A DNA stretch of 64,000 nt from Pithys albifrons albifrons (Eukaryota > Chordata > Aves > Passeriformes > Thamnophilidae), in NCBI RefSeq assembly GCF_047495875.1, contig NC_092464.1, positions 23,840,865 through 23,904,864 of the forward strand, given 5' to 3'. A model generated the notes under the pieces. That model was not told the DNA's origin and did no database searches. It saw only the letters and a program-made list of their open reading frames with translations. A program made the position numbers and the translations under genes. This document shows, one piece after another, positions 10,377 to 23,712 of this stretch; position 1 is the first letter of the stretch; each line of letters starts with the position of its first letter.

Positions 10377-13300
10377 TAAATTGGAGACTTCCTCAGTTTT
10401 ATGTTAGACTAGCAAAATAAGCCATGTAACTGAGCAGATGACATCATGTGGCCACATGCCATGCAAAGGTGACTGACTGTTGATCAACTGACATCATGAG
10501 AAACAGACACATAGAAGAAAATTATATTTAACCTGACAGAATATTACTTTCATCGTCCCTCATGCAGGTCCCCTCAGGCAGAAACCTGACTCCCACACCA
10601 CAAGATAGGGAGAACTATCACCACACACAGAAGTACTTTTCTGCCTTATTACATTCTGAGGCATTTCTTCCATCCTTTGAGTCAGAAAACCATGAGAATG
10701 GAATGTATTCTATGATCAACATGTATCCAGGATGAGTACTTCTAGCACCAGAGAATCATTTAATAACATCTGCAATCAAGATGTCTTAGGAGGAGGGTTT
10801 GTTTCTTTAAATCTGCACCCTCTGCAATCCTTAGGGTTGATACAGAGAGCTGTTTATATAATGCTGGAGTTTCACTTGAAGAATGGAAACAGACACTGGT
10901 ACAACCAACCTTCCCCTCCTTTCAAAGATTTCTGTTGTGATGGAACATAGAGTCATGAGAGAGGAAAAAAATTGCAACTACCATGTGAGCAGTCCCTCTA
11001 AGCTGCCACTACTTGGTGCTCTTCATATCCAGACCCAATGTGAACACTGATAACCATAATTTGATAATTTGAGGTGATAACAATCTATGTGCCAAGTTCA
11101 GTTTGAGTTTCAGTAATGTCTTTCACTTTGACCAGAGTTAAGACCTGGTTTTGATTATAACTACATTAGCTCAAAAGACAAATAACGCATTGTAAAGCTC
11201 ATAAAAGGAAAAGATTCTATCATTTCTCTGCACAAATAAGCTATCTGCAATTTTTTCCAAATTCAATTGGTGATGTGGAATGTGCATTTGCATCCAGAAC
11301 AGTGAGGTTAAATCAGCTTGTGTTCAGGCATCTACCTTAATGTTGATTTTGATTTGTATGCACAGGCAAGTGACATCTTCCAGCTGTGGAATGCCCCACA
11401 TGTATTTGATGCTTTTGCTTTGTCCAGGGTTTAAGTGATTGAACAGAGATATGATAGACACTGAGCCTGCACACGTGTTTCCACCACAACAGTCTCATGC
11501 ACAGCCTTCCATGTTTGCATGGTGTAGCTGCCAGATAAGGAAACATGCATTTTAGAACTGGCCTCAACTTGGTTCCTCTCACTCACCAGCTGCTTCCTGT
11601 GCAGGCTGGCATATCTCATTCCCTTGCACGCTGCCAACTCCTCCCACATGCCCTGGCCCTCCCAGGTCTGCCTGCACTGTTCAAAGAGATCCTCAGCACA
11701 GTCTGGCTACCCTGCATTGGTGCTACAGTGGTTTGACTTGAGGTGCAGTCAAACAAGGATATCTTAACTAGGTAGAAAACACCACCATCAGAGCAAGTCA
11801 GTCAAGTTCTGAGATAAACAAAACTCCCTTTCTTTTCCTCACTCTCCAGCTTTCTCCAGGAATTCCTGAATAATAAAATAGAGAAAAATACCCTTCATAT
11901 GAGACTGCTTGTTCTATCAGACACAACAGAACTTCAGGATAGTAGGCTCTTCTTTGATGCCCCTTCCTCCACCTGCATCTAAGTTCATCCTTTATAATCA
12001 CACAGATCAGCCTTTCAGAACTGGGGTAGAGGGGCTAAGAAGCAAATTACAAACCATAGCAGGATATTTTCTCCACATAACTGTTCTCAACCATAGAGTG
12101 ATCAGCCAAGCCTTTGGAGAGATGCATCACCAGTCAACATGTCATGGCAAAATCTGACAGTACAGAGTGTCCAGTTGTTTATTCAGAGAATATATTTGAA
12201 TAATGAGTGCATTCAAGAAACCATGCTGCTGCTACACTATGGGAAAAAAGAGCAAAATACTTAACTTTGCCAAATAAATTATGTGTTGCAAATTATTCTT
12301 TTTCCTCAGATCTCTGTGAGTTCTAGGACTACAGAGCTAGCAAAGAAGGTCTTTACCCAGGCTAGTGTTAACTTGGTAAACAGAATATCAAGCTCACAAT
12401 TCAAATGTGAGGACAAGCAGAAGTACCTTGTTTCCAAAATGTACAAATAGAGGCAGCAGAGACTCTTCCTGAAATAAAAAAAGTACAGAGAACATACATG
12501 ACACTCAATACAGAACTTTCCTGTTATCAGAGAAGCTATTTCCAAAAATTCTGAAGCCAAAGTTAGAACTGTATGAACATTTACTGGGACAGAGAGCATT
12601 TTCTCCACTTCTGTTGACTTCAGCTTAGATCTCTTTCTAGGATCCAGGTGTAACATTGCTGAAAGTCTCCAGCCTTTGCTTGAAGGCCTGAAAGGTGTAC
12701 TGTCTTTTCTTTTCCATAAAAACATCCACAATGAGCTTTTTGTGGGGACTTACACTCTCTTCCTCATCAAAACCTGGTTGTGATGTGAATTTCTTGGGTT
12801 TGACACCTCAGATTTCCTATGTGGAAATGTACCAGTTTGTGGTCCAAGAGGTAGCCCCTGTGAGATTCTAGTGACAGTCAAAGTCTTCTAAACAAAACAA
12901 TTAACTGTTTCCAAAGGAAACTTCTTCTCAGGCAGTTTTTTATTAAAAATCTTTTTCCTTCTGGACTTTTAGCCTCTTTCCTTACCTTTCATTGATGAGT
13001 AAATCCCTATTTTGCACCACTTCTGATGACTGTCTTCCTTCTATCTTCTATATAGGCAAAGTCAAGAGTTCCAGTACTCTCAGTGTCTTTCCCTATCGAC
13101 ATTGCTTTTCCCTTTCCTTTCCTACTATTTCTTAGCCAGACCAAATGCAGAGGGAAGAAGTCACAGACAAATATTTCCATTTTGTTCCTTGCCTTGCACA
13201 GCTCTTTTTGCCCGGGGCTGTGCCTGGAGCTGCTGGCAGATACTGAACAATAGAGCATGCATGAGTAGTCAGGGTAGTTCCCACAGCTGTTGTAATTCCT

Positions 13301-15884
13301 CCAGCTCACAAAGTCCGGACAGATGTGGCTTCCAATGGCTCTTCAGAGACAGATTATCACACTCTGCTTGTTTCCTTTCTGGCCTCTGAAGACACCCTTC
13401 GCAATTTTAATGACCCTGACCAAATCTGTAAGCTCAAACACTGTACAAAACCTTACTGTTCACCTTCCCTTCCTACTTCCCAGATAACTATGATAAAGGA
13501 AGGTGCTTAAGATTTGCCTCCAATGGAAGACATCAGTCACCACACTTTCAGAGGTGACCCTTGTTTCATAAGTGTCTCTGTTTGGGAGGCTACTTGAAAG
13601 TTTGGAGTTATTTTTTCATGCCCCTGTTGTAGATTGTGGTATATATATGCTGATGTCAAGGCATTTTCCTAAATAAAAGGTTGTAGAAATTTAGATTGTT
13701 TCCTTATGCCAAAGGACATCCAGCATCGTCTAGCTCATTTCATTGTACTTCACTGTTTATCTACAACTGTGTTTCTCATTTATATAATCTTCCTGTGTGG
13801 CCTCTCCTATGCTTCCTTACATGGCTGCTATCAGATGCCTGCCAAGTTGGGCTCCACTGGATGGCTGGCACTAATGGAGTTGAGCACTTTCTGTCATCCA
13901 GTGGTACGCTGGGTCTGAAAATGAGAATATGGATTGCTTAAGAAAAAAATTATCTGATTGATTAATTTAGTTTATTGTTCTGCTGCAGTGGGTGAAGCAG
14001 CTTGCAAAAGGCATGATCACTGCTGAGCAAGAACAATGAAGAAGTGCTATTTTTGTGCAGACTTCCTCGCAGACTCTATGTTTGATGCCAGCTTAAAATG
14101 TTCCCAGTCACTGGTGCATGGAAAATGTTCAGGATGCAGTAGACAGTTCTAAAAACACCAGAATCAATCACCAGGGAAACAAGAAAAACAGAACATCAAG
14201 TCAAAAAGTATTTCGGCTATTAAACAAACTCCACCGACCTGTAGGTGAGTGGCTACCTGCCTGAAGAAATATCTGTAAAGCCTTTTTAGGAGTTCCAATT
14301 TTCTTTCTTTGGTTTTTTAATGTAAGGGAAATATTAGTTTCATCTAATATTCTGTGTGTGATATTTAAATCTGCTGTGCAATGGTAAAACTTGCAACCCC
14401 ATCCAGTTTTATTCAATATAATTTTTAACTTGATGTTGAAATGTGTTTGTGAATCAAATAGCATGGCAATAAAAATTAATCTAACTCGATAGAAAAACCC
14501 AGATCATGGGCTCAAAACTGAGAACAAATGAGAGATGCTTCTCATACTATACCCTCAGTCGCAGAGAATCTGGAACTCTATTAAATAATCAGTAACAGGT
14601 ATTGCAGTTCTGGGAATCCAATCCTAAGACTGAGGATAACATAGGACAGCAAGGTCTTAGATTTTTCAAATGGTACCTACAGAGCCAGTTGCCTTTGCAT
14701 TGAGCTTGCTCCTTTCCTAGACTGGAAACAGTTTATCTTCAAGTTGTAGTATTAATTTTCATTCTTTTAAAATAGAAGTTCAAATTCCATATAGAACAGG
14801 TCCAGAGAGAGGGGTCCTTAGGGTGAACACTTCAGTTAGAGTGATACAAACCTTCCTGCAGTGTTAAACTGTCTGGGTGACATTAAATAAAACCAATCAG
14901 TTTAAAAGAAGAGATGAAACTGGTATTAAGGCTACTTCATGGGCAGTGAAAAATGGATATGACTACACCATGCTTGCCTACAGACTGTCTTGATATAAGT
15001 TAAATAAAGGTGCTTGGGTTCCCTAGAGCACCTTTCCTCATGATAAACTACTGGCTGTGAGAAGGAAAAGGATGTTGTACCTCTCAGTCCTTGGGGTGGG
15101 AAACATATTTGGGGTGACTTTTTTTTTCTGTTATCATAGACAGGACAGAACATAGTCTCACAGAGTTACTTGTATGCATTTGCATTACCATGTATGGTCA
15201 AAGTTTTAAATCATTAGTTCCATTCCTGGGCGCCTCTGATTCTGGTATTTTGGGGGCAGTTGAGAGGTTATAAGTGCTCAGTCCATCTGATAATTAGGCC
15301 CCTGAGAAAGTAATTCATTTCAAATTTCCCAGAATGAAGGTATCTAAAAATCACAGCACTTATCGAAATTGTGTTTTTAAATGTATAATAATTGTATTTT
15401 GGTTTATTTCAAAATGTGTGTATAAACCACAATAGAGAATTACCCCTTCATTTACACCAGTAGATGTAATGATAATAAACCTTGGGTACTGTTTCTGAAA
15501 GGGAATTTCTCAAGGTTAAGAGAGGTAACCTTTGAACTGGTTTAGGTTTTCAAACCAGAAAGATTAAAAGGTGAAAGTTGAAAAGTATATATTTTAAATA
15601 GCACCATATGGCTGTGGAGCAAACACAAGGCTGAATTCAAAGTGCTGTGCAGTTAAAGCACATGCACTCATCAGGACCCCATGGGTGAATTACAGCTTCT
15701 GTGTTTGCTGGGGCTCTCCATTATTTGACATATACCTAGGCCTGCTCAGTATTCAGCCAGGGACAACTTTTCTTTCTTAATGACTGTTGGATGAATAGAG
15801 ACAATTCTTCAGCCATAAGAGCCATTCCCGGCGCCTGTGATGAGAATTGTGGGCATATCTGAGGACAGAGGTTAGTCCACAGCA
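10377..15884. other. Noncoding, no gene seen
   Basis: No exon or named repeat. The 141-codon minus-strand frame at 12306-12731 is the longest on that strand. It is rich in Leu, Phe and Cys, has no recognisable motif, and is most simply chance. Confidence 0.65.
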
Positions 15885-16063
15885 CAGTGGTTTCCAACTT
15901 TTTTGATTTGTGGACCCTTTACAATTCATTTGGACAACTGGAAACCCCAGGGAAAATTAACACATCTGGATTGTTATCGAGTATTTATGAACCTGGTTTC
16001 CACAGTCACCTTTTGTAAAAAATTTCAAAGTTCTCTGCAGATCCCAGACCAAGACCATCACTG
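15885..16063. mobile_element. Old hAT-like nonautonomous DNA transposon remnant
   Basis: The left end CAGTGGTTTCCAACTTTTTT and the phrase TTGTGGACCCTTTAC match the usual opening of vertebrate hAT (Charlie-type) elements. The right end, CAGATCCCAGACC to CATCACTG, is a roughly inverted version closing in CACTG. The 179-bp length fits a MITE-like derivative. No 8-bp target-site duplication survives: the flanks are CCACAGCA and AAAAAGGC. Diagnosis is by terminal resemblance only. Confidence 0.45.
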
Positions 16064-17684
16064 AAAAAGGCCTCTTTCACATTTCATCTAGTAGTTCCTT
16101 TCAAAATCTAGTAGTTTACCTTAAAAAAATTTTCTCCCAGTTTCACTGCTTACCAAAACGAATGCAGCTGTACAGATTTGATTTTACCTTGCACACTCAT
16201 TTAAAGGTTAACCCAATTTCTTTTACTGTTTAGTTCTCACATTTATATGTCAGCAGATATTTAGTTTGCTTACTCCCCATCTCCTCAGTCATTTTTTTCT
16301 CTAAGACAGCTGTGTGAAACTAGCTGTAAATTGTGCAGTAATCACTCAAAATTTTTTTTCTGTACTTACAGTGTGGCATTATCTTATCAGCTTGTTGTCT
16401 AATCTGAAAAAAATTTTTTCCATATGGGAAGCATTCCATATGTTGGTCAACTAGATTTATTGCCTATTAAATTGACAATTAACTCAGAACAATAATTATG
16501 ATGAGGAATCTAGTTTTTATGCTATGTGGCCTTGATTCTTTCCAGATCAGTCTTAATTCTCCAATTTCTTATATTCTTACCCTTGTTTAGGGTGCTGAAG
16601 ATGTCTCCAGCATCTGCTGCAGAGATCACTTGAAATATGAAGCCAGAACTGAGAGTGAAGAGCAGCCTTCTTATGAGCTCTGCAAGATATTTTTTTTTGA
16701 ATATTCTTTTTTTTAAGTCCCCCTGATTATTTCATTTTTTGATTCTTTGACTGTAAGCACATCGAAAAGAGTCGACTTGTATCACCATGTTTGTATCTCA
16801 CACAACAACAGTCTTTGAGCACTACAGGAATATAAATATTAAAGAAGGAGAGAAATGATTCCTAGGATGAGGGTCTTTTTTTCAAAACCTGTCTGTGCTC
16901 TCCATCACTTCTCTGATATGATAGGGTTCACTGGCAGGGGAATAATGCAATGTGAAGCTGTAAAAGAAGCACAATTTCCATTCTATAAAAATTAATTTTC
17001 TTGAGAGGAAAGCTGTGGCCTTATTCAGAAAGCAACATAGATAGAAGGATGAAACCTGTAAGTTTAGAAGTGGAAATTTTGTAACTCAAAAAAGCCACTT
17101 TATTTGTGAAATTAAAGTTCTTTTCTAGTTGTTTTGCACTTCTTTTCAATTCCTAGCACTATTTTATAGCATAGCACATGCATCAGGCTTGCATGTTTCA
17201 TAACCATGTCAAACTGCTCCCTGTATTGTGCCAGCCTGTACAGTTCTTGCACCAGTTCTTGTCACACAGAATTAGAATAAAGTGAGGAATTCTATTTGTT
17301 GACTAGAATTTTTGGCAGCCTAAATTAGTACTTATTTTTGCATAGAAGTATTGTCACATGTCTAAACATTCTGATTTTAACCCTACACCTTTCTCAATAG
17401 TATAATAATTTTGGTAAATCCACTTATTTTGCATTTAGATGTTCCATGGCAAGATTCTTAATGCTCCAGTGAAGTCCATGAATTGAGTCATAAATCACTT
17501 GTTTCTGAGCAGTTCAAAGTTTTTCTCTGTTCTATTCACTGTGATTGCAACATGTTCTACACGACAGTGTAAAGACAGGTGTTTTCTGCATGCCTTTCAG
17601 AAAAATTACATGTATTTGTGTTAAGAGATGCATTTACTCACAGAAATCCTACAATTAGTTCTTGTTATTCCTCTAAAAGAAGTT
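16064..17684. other. Noncoding AT-rich stretch, no gene seen
   Basis: Many T and A runs and frequent stops in all frames. A short inverted CCATATGG / CCATATG pair lies at about 16420-16441. No gene or repeat family is recognised. Confidence 0.65.
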
Positions 17685-17722
17685 CACACACACACATGCA
17701 CACACACACACACACACACACA
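17685..17722. repeat. (CA)n microsatellite
   Basis: About 38 bases of CA repeat, interrupted by one ATG at 17697-17699. It is probably length-variable between individuals. Confidence 0.95.
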
Positions 17723-18499
17723 AACTAAAGGGGAAAATAACTAAAACAGAAAATAAAGCAATCAACCCATGCCCCTCTCCTATGCAAAAAACAGTTCAAA
17801 GCAGTCAAACCATTAAGATCACAAATATCAATAAATATATACCTTCATTATGATTTGAAGTTGCGTCAATGTTTGTTCTGGAGAAAAGCCAGTAGTAACT
17901 GCCCTAAAATGAATGGAGTTTCATGCCCAAAATAAAACCACAGTAAGATCTTAATCTAGCAGTATATCTCAAAGTACAGAGGTGAAGATATGTATGATAC
18001 ATATTTTATGTGATTTTATGGACTGGAACATTTCAATGTAAATAATAATTCATATATTGTGTTATTCATCTATTCCTTATAGAATTTATTAACTCTAAAT
18101 CTGTCTTTTGGAGGTGGAAAAGGATCATGCCTTAAGACTAAAATAACCTGTGTAGAATAATAATCAGAGAGTTTAGCTAAAGTTAGCATGCATCCCTCAT
18201 ACCACAAATGTGGTTTCAAGGTTATCCAGCAATTGAATAGAGCTAGATTTCATTATCTGATGTTCTAAAGAAATCAGCTATGCTAAAAGGCTAGCAACAT
18301 TTTTTGAATTCTCTTGTCAAGCTCTTTTTGCACATAGCTACATTGCTACAACATCTAAGATTGTTTTCAAATTGAACATGCTTTAAAACTTGTACAGCTT
18401 AATTTTTTTCCTGACTTTATGCATGCAAATGAAAACAGACTTGTCAGTAAGCTGTCATTTACTGGCAGGTGAGTCCTAGATACCTGCTCAGGAACTTTC
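17723..18499. other. Noncoding AT-rich stretch, no gene seen
   Basis: No exon or repeat is recognised. It leads up to the promoter-like motif cluster at 18500-18540. Confidence 0.6.
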
Positions 18500-18540
18500 T
18501 GACATCACCATTACGCAAGCTGTTCCCCAAGGCTATATAA
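18500..18540 (+). promoter_or_regulatory. Promoter-like cluster: CRE-like, C/EBP-like site, TATA box
   Basis: On plus, in order: TGACATCA (18500-18507, CRE/AP-1-like), TTACGCAA (18511-18518, an exact C/EBP-type palindromic half-pair) and TATATAA (18534-18540). A start site would be expected near 18560-18570. No open exon with a clear donor follows, so this may be an enhancer, a noncoding RNA promoter, or chance. The CpG inside the C/EBP site is unusual in this CpG-poor setting. Confidence 0.35.
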
Positions 18541-19443
18541 ATGTGTTGGCTTTCTTTGCTTAAAAGAAAATTATTTGATACAGATGAAGAAATTTTATAC
18601 AGCATCTTGTGACACTTCATTTGAATGCATTAATTATTTTAATACCTTATGGCTGCATCAACATAGCTATCTATTAGGGTAGGCTTCTACAGCTTCAGGT
18701 TTACTACAGAACTGTATTGCAAGTTCTCCTTGTGAAATTGTGCATAGGATATGAGGGCTAACTAGGTTATGAAGGTAATTGGCCATTGCATTTTAAAGTC
18801 CCTGCCCATAGCTTTTTTGTTTTTTTTTCCTGGGTCCTGCCAACCTGTACTATGGCAAATTTCCAATATCCCTGTGTCAAACTGTACTACCTCCTTGATG
18901 TTGTGTGCTCTTCAGAAGGTTCTGATGGAAACTTTATAGCTCCATGTTTCTCCCTCAAGCAACACCTACACTTTCAGAGCAACAGGACTGTGTCACTTCT
19001 GATCCATGAGAACAAGTGGTGCCAAAGAGAAAAGTTTTTCTACCTTGCATGTTGTCCACCTCTCTTATTTCTCCATAAGATGTGCAGAAGACAAACATTT
19101 TGCATATCGTGAGAACATAAGGGATAGCTATAACTGAGGTTTGCTTCACCATTTTCTGTTGGAGAGGCACTTACATTGTCAACTAGGGACAGGCAGTTCT
19201 GTTTCACTTGGAATGTGATAGTACTGAAATTTATATTGATTTTTAATTGACACTTTAATGGGACACACCCCAATATCCAAATTTGGCTAGCATCATGGGC
19301 ACCTGGATTTATGTGCATAGATTAACCTGAATGTTCACTGTGCGCCAGACAAGTTTGAAACCAAATCAATTATCATTACACAAACAAAACAGTTAAACTA
19401 TTGTTTAAAAAAAACTAAAAAGAAAAGTGAAGTAAACGAAATG
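18541..19443. other. Noncoding, no gene seen
   Basis: The plus-strand frame at 18786-19112 (108 codons) has no domain and is overlapped by frames on the other strand. It is not called. Confidence 0.6.
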
Positions 19444-19995
19444 ACAGAATCACAAAATCATTGAGTTTGATCAGAATTGTTTCCAGTTGGGCTTTGGAGA
19501 TGCCCAGGGATGGATACACCTCATCTCCTCTTGGAAACCTTTGCCAGTGTTTGATCACCTTCACAGTGAAAAAGAAGCTTTACTTCTTGACATACATGTC
19601 CATTGCCTCAGCTTACTAGTCTTAACATTGCCTCAACTACTAGCACGATACCAACACACTCAGGCAGGACCTCTATATTCACTCTTGGAAATTCAGCCCT
19701 GGTTTCATAACTTATACACATCCTTTTTATGTTTGAGTTTCATCCGGAGCTTCTTGTTCATCCATGCAGGCCTCCTTGGTTTTCTGCTCACTGGGTTGGG
19801 CCATTCTTAAGCTTGGTGGATCCTTGAAAAGCAACATTCTTCCAACAGCTTAAAATACTTGGGATAAGTCTCTTCTTCAATTGCCATTCGCTACTTCTCT
19901 GAGGTATTACTTAGCCATAATAGGTGGCAATAGATCCCTCCTAGCCGCTGCTGGAGGATGCTTTGTTTCAGATCATACTTTCTGAGGCTGTAATC
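19444..19995 (-). mobile_element. CR1 LINE remnant, 3' end joined to part of ORF2
   Basis: The left edge, ACAGAATCACAAAATCATTG, is the reverse complement of the terminal ATTCTRTG-type octamers of CR1, so the element's 3' end is at 19444 and its sense strand is minus. After it comes 3'-terminal CR1 sequence (to about 19610). From about 19685 to 19990 comes a segment from upstream of the reverse transcriptase core in ORF2. On minus, around 19770-19720, PAWMNKKLRMKLKHKKD can be read, typical of CR1 ORF2 just before the RT domain. The RT core itself is missing, so there is an internal deletion or two independent fragments. Stops and shifts show it is dead. Confidence 0.75.
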
Positions 19996-22900
19996 AGCCT
20001 CAATAATCAAGGCAGCAGCTTAGTAGTTCCTTGTTTCTTTAATGCCATCTTGCAAGCAGATTTATAACATTAATAGAAGACGTGAGGGAAGGAAAGAAAG
20101 GCAGACATCCAAAATCCCAGCACCACTCCGGGTTGCATTCTTTTGCCAAGATGGATCCCTTCCCACTTCTTCTGCCTTCCTTTTGCTTTATCCTTATCTC
20201 TTGTTCTTGGGAGTGTAGGTTTAAGATTTACATGAAGTATGACTCCCTCTTCCCTGATAGCTAGCATCAGATTTCTTCTTCCCACAGCCTCTTGGAAATG
20301 TACCTGGGTTTACATTCCAAGAGTATTCCTTAATTAGCACATTCCTCTAGGCAACTGGCTTTCTCGCTCTTCGCAGTAACTCAAGACAGCTACAGTACTT
20401 TTTGAATCTGCAACATCAGAACTATTAAGTTTCAAAAATTATCATTAGATTTCATTATATCTAGGTCACTGTGAGCTTTTGATACATAACGTATTAATAA
20501 GGAAAATTACTTGGATGGCATTTAAGTTCTTTTTCTACATAATTGTCTAGAAACTGTAGCACACAATGACGTCTTACTTGGGTGTAGGCAAACCATGAAT
20601 CTCCTGTTTAAGGAATACAAATTCTAACTCTCCATCTCAAAATGGCTCTTTATTGGGTTACTTAATCAAAATCCAAATACAAAATTTTAATACATTAATT
20701 TTCTCTATTTTCACATCAAAGGGCCTTTCTGAATGCTGTTAATTGTCTTTGAAGATCTTACATGTTTGGGCTAAGCAATCCACAGCTTTGCTAAGTTCAT
20801 TTAACTAAAGAAGTGTGTCAAAGAAGGAATGAAAAGAAAATGGGATTATGATTATTTTTTTAGATGACCGACATGTTTACTATAGAAATGCAGTGCAGCT
20901 CTCATTTTTGTGACTATTAGCTTATAAACATCCAGTGTTTACTTTATTGCTAATCTCTTAATGTTTGTTTTTTCTCTAAGCTCTGCTCTTAATGTTACAG
21001 AATTGCTGGCAAATCCCTACTTCTCAGCTAAAATACAAAGCATCAATTTTCCATGACCTCAATTTTTATTATTTTTAATAGTATAATTTTTAAATCTATC
21101 TTGTGACAATGAAGATGTTTTCTTGAAGTTCAAAACAGTCATTCAATATGTGACCTCATCTTAAATAGTACTTATTAAAGATTTAACCACAGATTAATAA
21201 ATAATGTTAATAATAGAAGTATTACCATAACACTTTTGAACATTAATTGTAGTTCATAGGACTGGTTGACATTATATGATCACAGAATGTAAGGATGTTC
21301 TTTCCTTTAAAACCTTACTCTCTCAATCTATGACACAGATTGATTAATGCAGAAGTAAAAGACAGCAGTGAAATAGTGGCAGCAAGTTTGGTAGGCAGCA
21401 ACATCAGAATTGTTAATTTTCTGGGTATCCAAAGAGAAAAGTTCTAGGGTGTAAAAAGAAGGAAAAGAAAGGGCAGACAATGGCCCTAATAACTAAAAGA
21501 ATTTGGATGCATGAATGTACTCGACATAAAGAGAGAAAAGGGAAAAGAAGATCATTCCCCTGTTAAATGATTACCATCTGGGCCTGTAGACCAAGAGTTC
21601 CTTTTTCCTCCTTCTATAGGATAGAATAAAATCTTGGGCATTGCTTGCATGGCTACAATCTCATGGTAAAGCCCCTGGATTCAGAGCTGGGACATTTTGA
21701 CATCTCTCTCATTTCTAGGGTCTGGCAGGAAGTTCACTCTCCTGAGCTTGTGAAAGGCATCTGAGTTCTGGGGCTTTTAATGACATAGCTCCTGCTGCTA
21801 TAAAATGAAAAACATGTTATCCTGGTTTTTGCTTCATGAAGCAATATCAAGATCTTCAAATAATTCTGGAATTGCTCTTTACTGGAAAGGTGAATCATTC
21901 TTTGAGAGGTGTCTACTGCATTCTCCACTGTCTGCAGGACTGCGTTGATTGAGTGATAATCCATTGTTTTTCTCCGTAAAACAACTTTAATAGGCTGCAT
22001 AGCCCACTATTTAGACAGCACGTATCATCAATTAACAGGAATCACACAGCTTCAGTGTGGGTACTTATCTTGTCCATCTTGACCAGGAGTGTGTATCTTA
22101 GGAAACCTGAGTGTGTCTCTCTCCTTCCCATGAAGAAGGGGCAGGTGTTCCCAGTCTGGCCTCCAGACCCTTTGTTCATCACTGTTTTGCTTCCACATTC
22201 ATCCCTTTTTCCTCCTCTTTCTGGGACTACAGCAGTTTTGAAGAGCAGCCACTGAGGGCCCCAGCCAGATTCCTCAGCAAAATACCTTCTGTGGGGCAGA
22301 AAGACAGGGAATAAAGCAACACCAAATGGAGCAGCCTTTCCATGTTCTTTCCCACTGCCCTCACTTTAGTTGCCACTAAAGCACACCAGCTCTGGATGCA
22401 GAAGACCTATCATTTGGGGTCTAGTAGAGGTCTCCCATATAAAATACCTCTGTCAAGCTTCTGGGCCAGCTTAAGGAATGTGGGTTTAATATTCATTGTT
22501 CACTCTGTCTGCTACAGATGTGCACAGTGCAATTATTATAATGCTTTGCACATGTGGTGTTATGAAATGAGTGCCTTTAAAGTCATGCCAGGTTTTTTTC
22601 CTGTAACCCAAATGTATTATGTCTACCTATGTTTCAGTTACTTTGTTTGCCACACATTTAAAAAAGAATACAAACCTCTTTATTATAAAGATTAAACTAA
22701 CAACTATGTAAGCAATGCAACCAAAAGAGAGCAGACATTTTTTCTTCATAAAAGAACATGTTCTTTTCATTTGTATCCTTGGACTTTTTTTATTGTGCTC
22801 CTGCTTCTCAACACAGACACAGATGCTCACACAAATATCTATCTAAATAAAAAATACATGCACATAAACACAATTCATATTGTACAAAAGAAAATCATTC

Positions 22901-23540
22901 CCTGGCTTGGAAGCCAGGCTCTATCCAAACATTCTCATTTACAGTAAAAAAGTCCTTGCATTAATCACCTTCAAGTTTAACTATTTCAGCTTATAATAAA
23001 GCTTTATCCCTTGCTCTGAAAATTCAGCTCTGTCAGAATATGACAGACAGTCATCAGAGGGTCACTGTGCCTCATCAGTCATTTTGCTTCCTCACTTCCC
23101 ATGTGGTAAAGTTAAAGTAGATGGCAACCAGATCCCATTTGTGAACTTGGTGCCTCTGAGATCTCCTGGGGTAGCAATGCCTTCCTGAAGAAATTACATA
23201 ATCAATTTATGTGGGAAAGCATGGGAAGCATGAGTGCAGGACAATTATCTTACACCATCAGGCACAGACTGCTTGAAACAGAAACTACTTGCTGCAGATC
23301 TCATTGCATTCAGAACTATGAACAAAACTAATTTCTTTAATCTCTCTCTTCTGTAATTTTTTCTCCTCTTGACTGCCTAAAAACCACTCTGCCTTTGCCT
23401 CCATGTCCATGCAAACATCCCAGTCAGCCAGAACACAAACAAAGCTGGTTATCTCTTCAACAAACCCACAGTAGTGTGTTGTGTGAGTGTTACCGGGTAA
23501 CAATTTGGGAATTAATTAGGGACTAGAATAGTATGATCTA
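19996..23540. other. Noncoding AT-rich stretch, no gene seen
   Basis: No gene or named repeat. Overlapping short frames occur at 22055-22314 and 22342-22695 (plus, up to 117 codons) without domains. About 20900-21250 is especially AT-rich. Confidence 0.65.
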
Positions 23541-23712
23541 CATGAAATGGGTTGTTGTGACCCAAGTTCAGGATCCAGCACTTTGCCTTGTTGAGTCTTC
23601 ATATCATTGGTCTCATTTATCCAGTCCGTCCAGATCCCTCTGTAGAACTTTTCTATCCACAAGCAGAACAATACTCCTGTCCAACTTGGTGTCATCTGGA
23701 AGATGACTTCAG
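23541..23712 (-). mobile_element. CR1 LINE ORF2 fragment (reverse transcriptase region)
   Basis: Read on minus, about 23691-23625 gives PDDTKL followed by VLQRDLDGLDK. This corresponds to the ADD catalytic box of the CR1 reverse transcriptase and the helix after it. Further on, minus sequence at about 23600-23550 matches the conserved tail of that domain. The alanine of the ADD box is replaced and stops interrupt the frame, so it is inactive. No CR1 3' end is attached. Confidence 0.75.

Noticed and set aside
12306..12731. 141-codon minus-strand frame
   Set aside because: Leu/Phe/Cys-rich with no motif, splice logic or neighbouring exon. Expected by chance in 64 kb.
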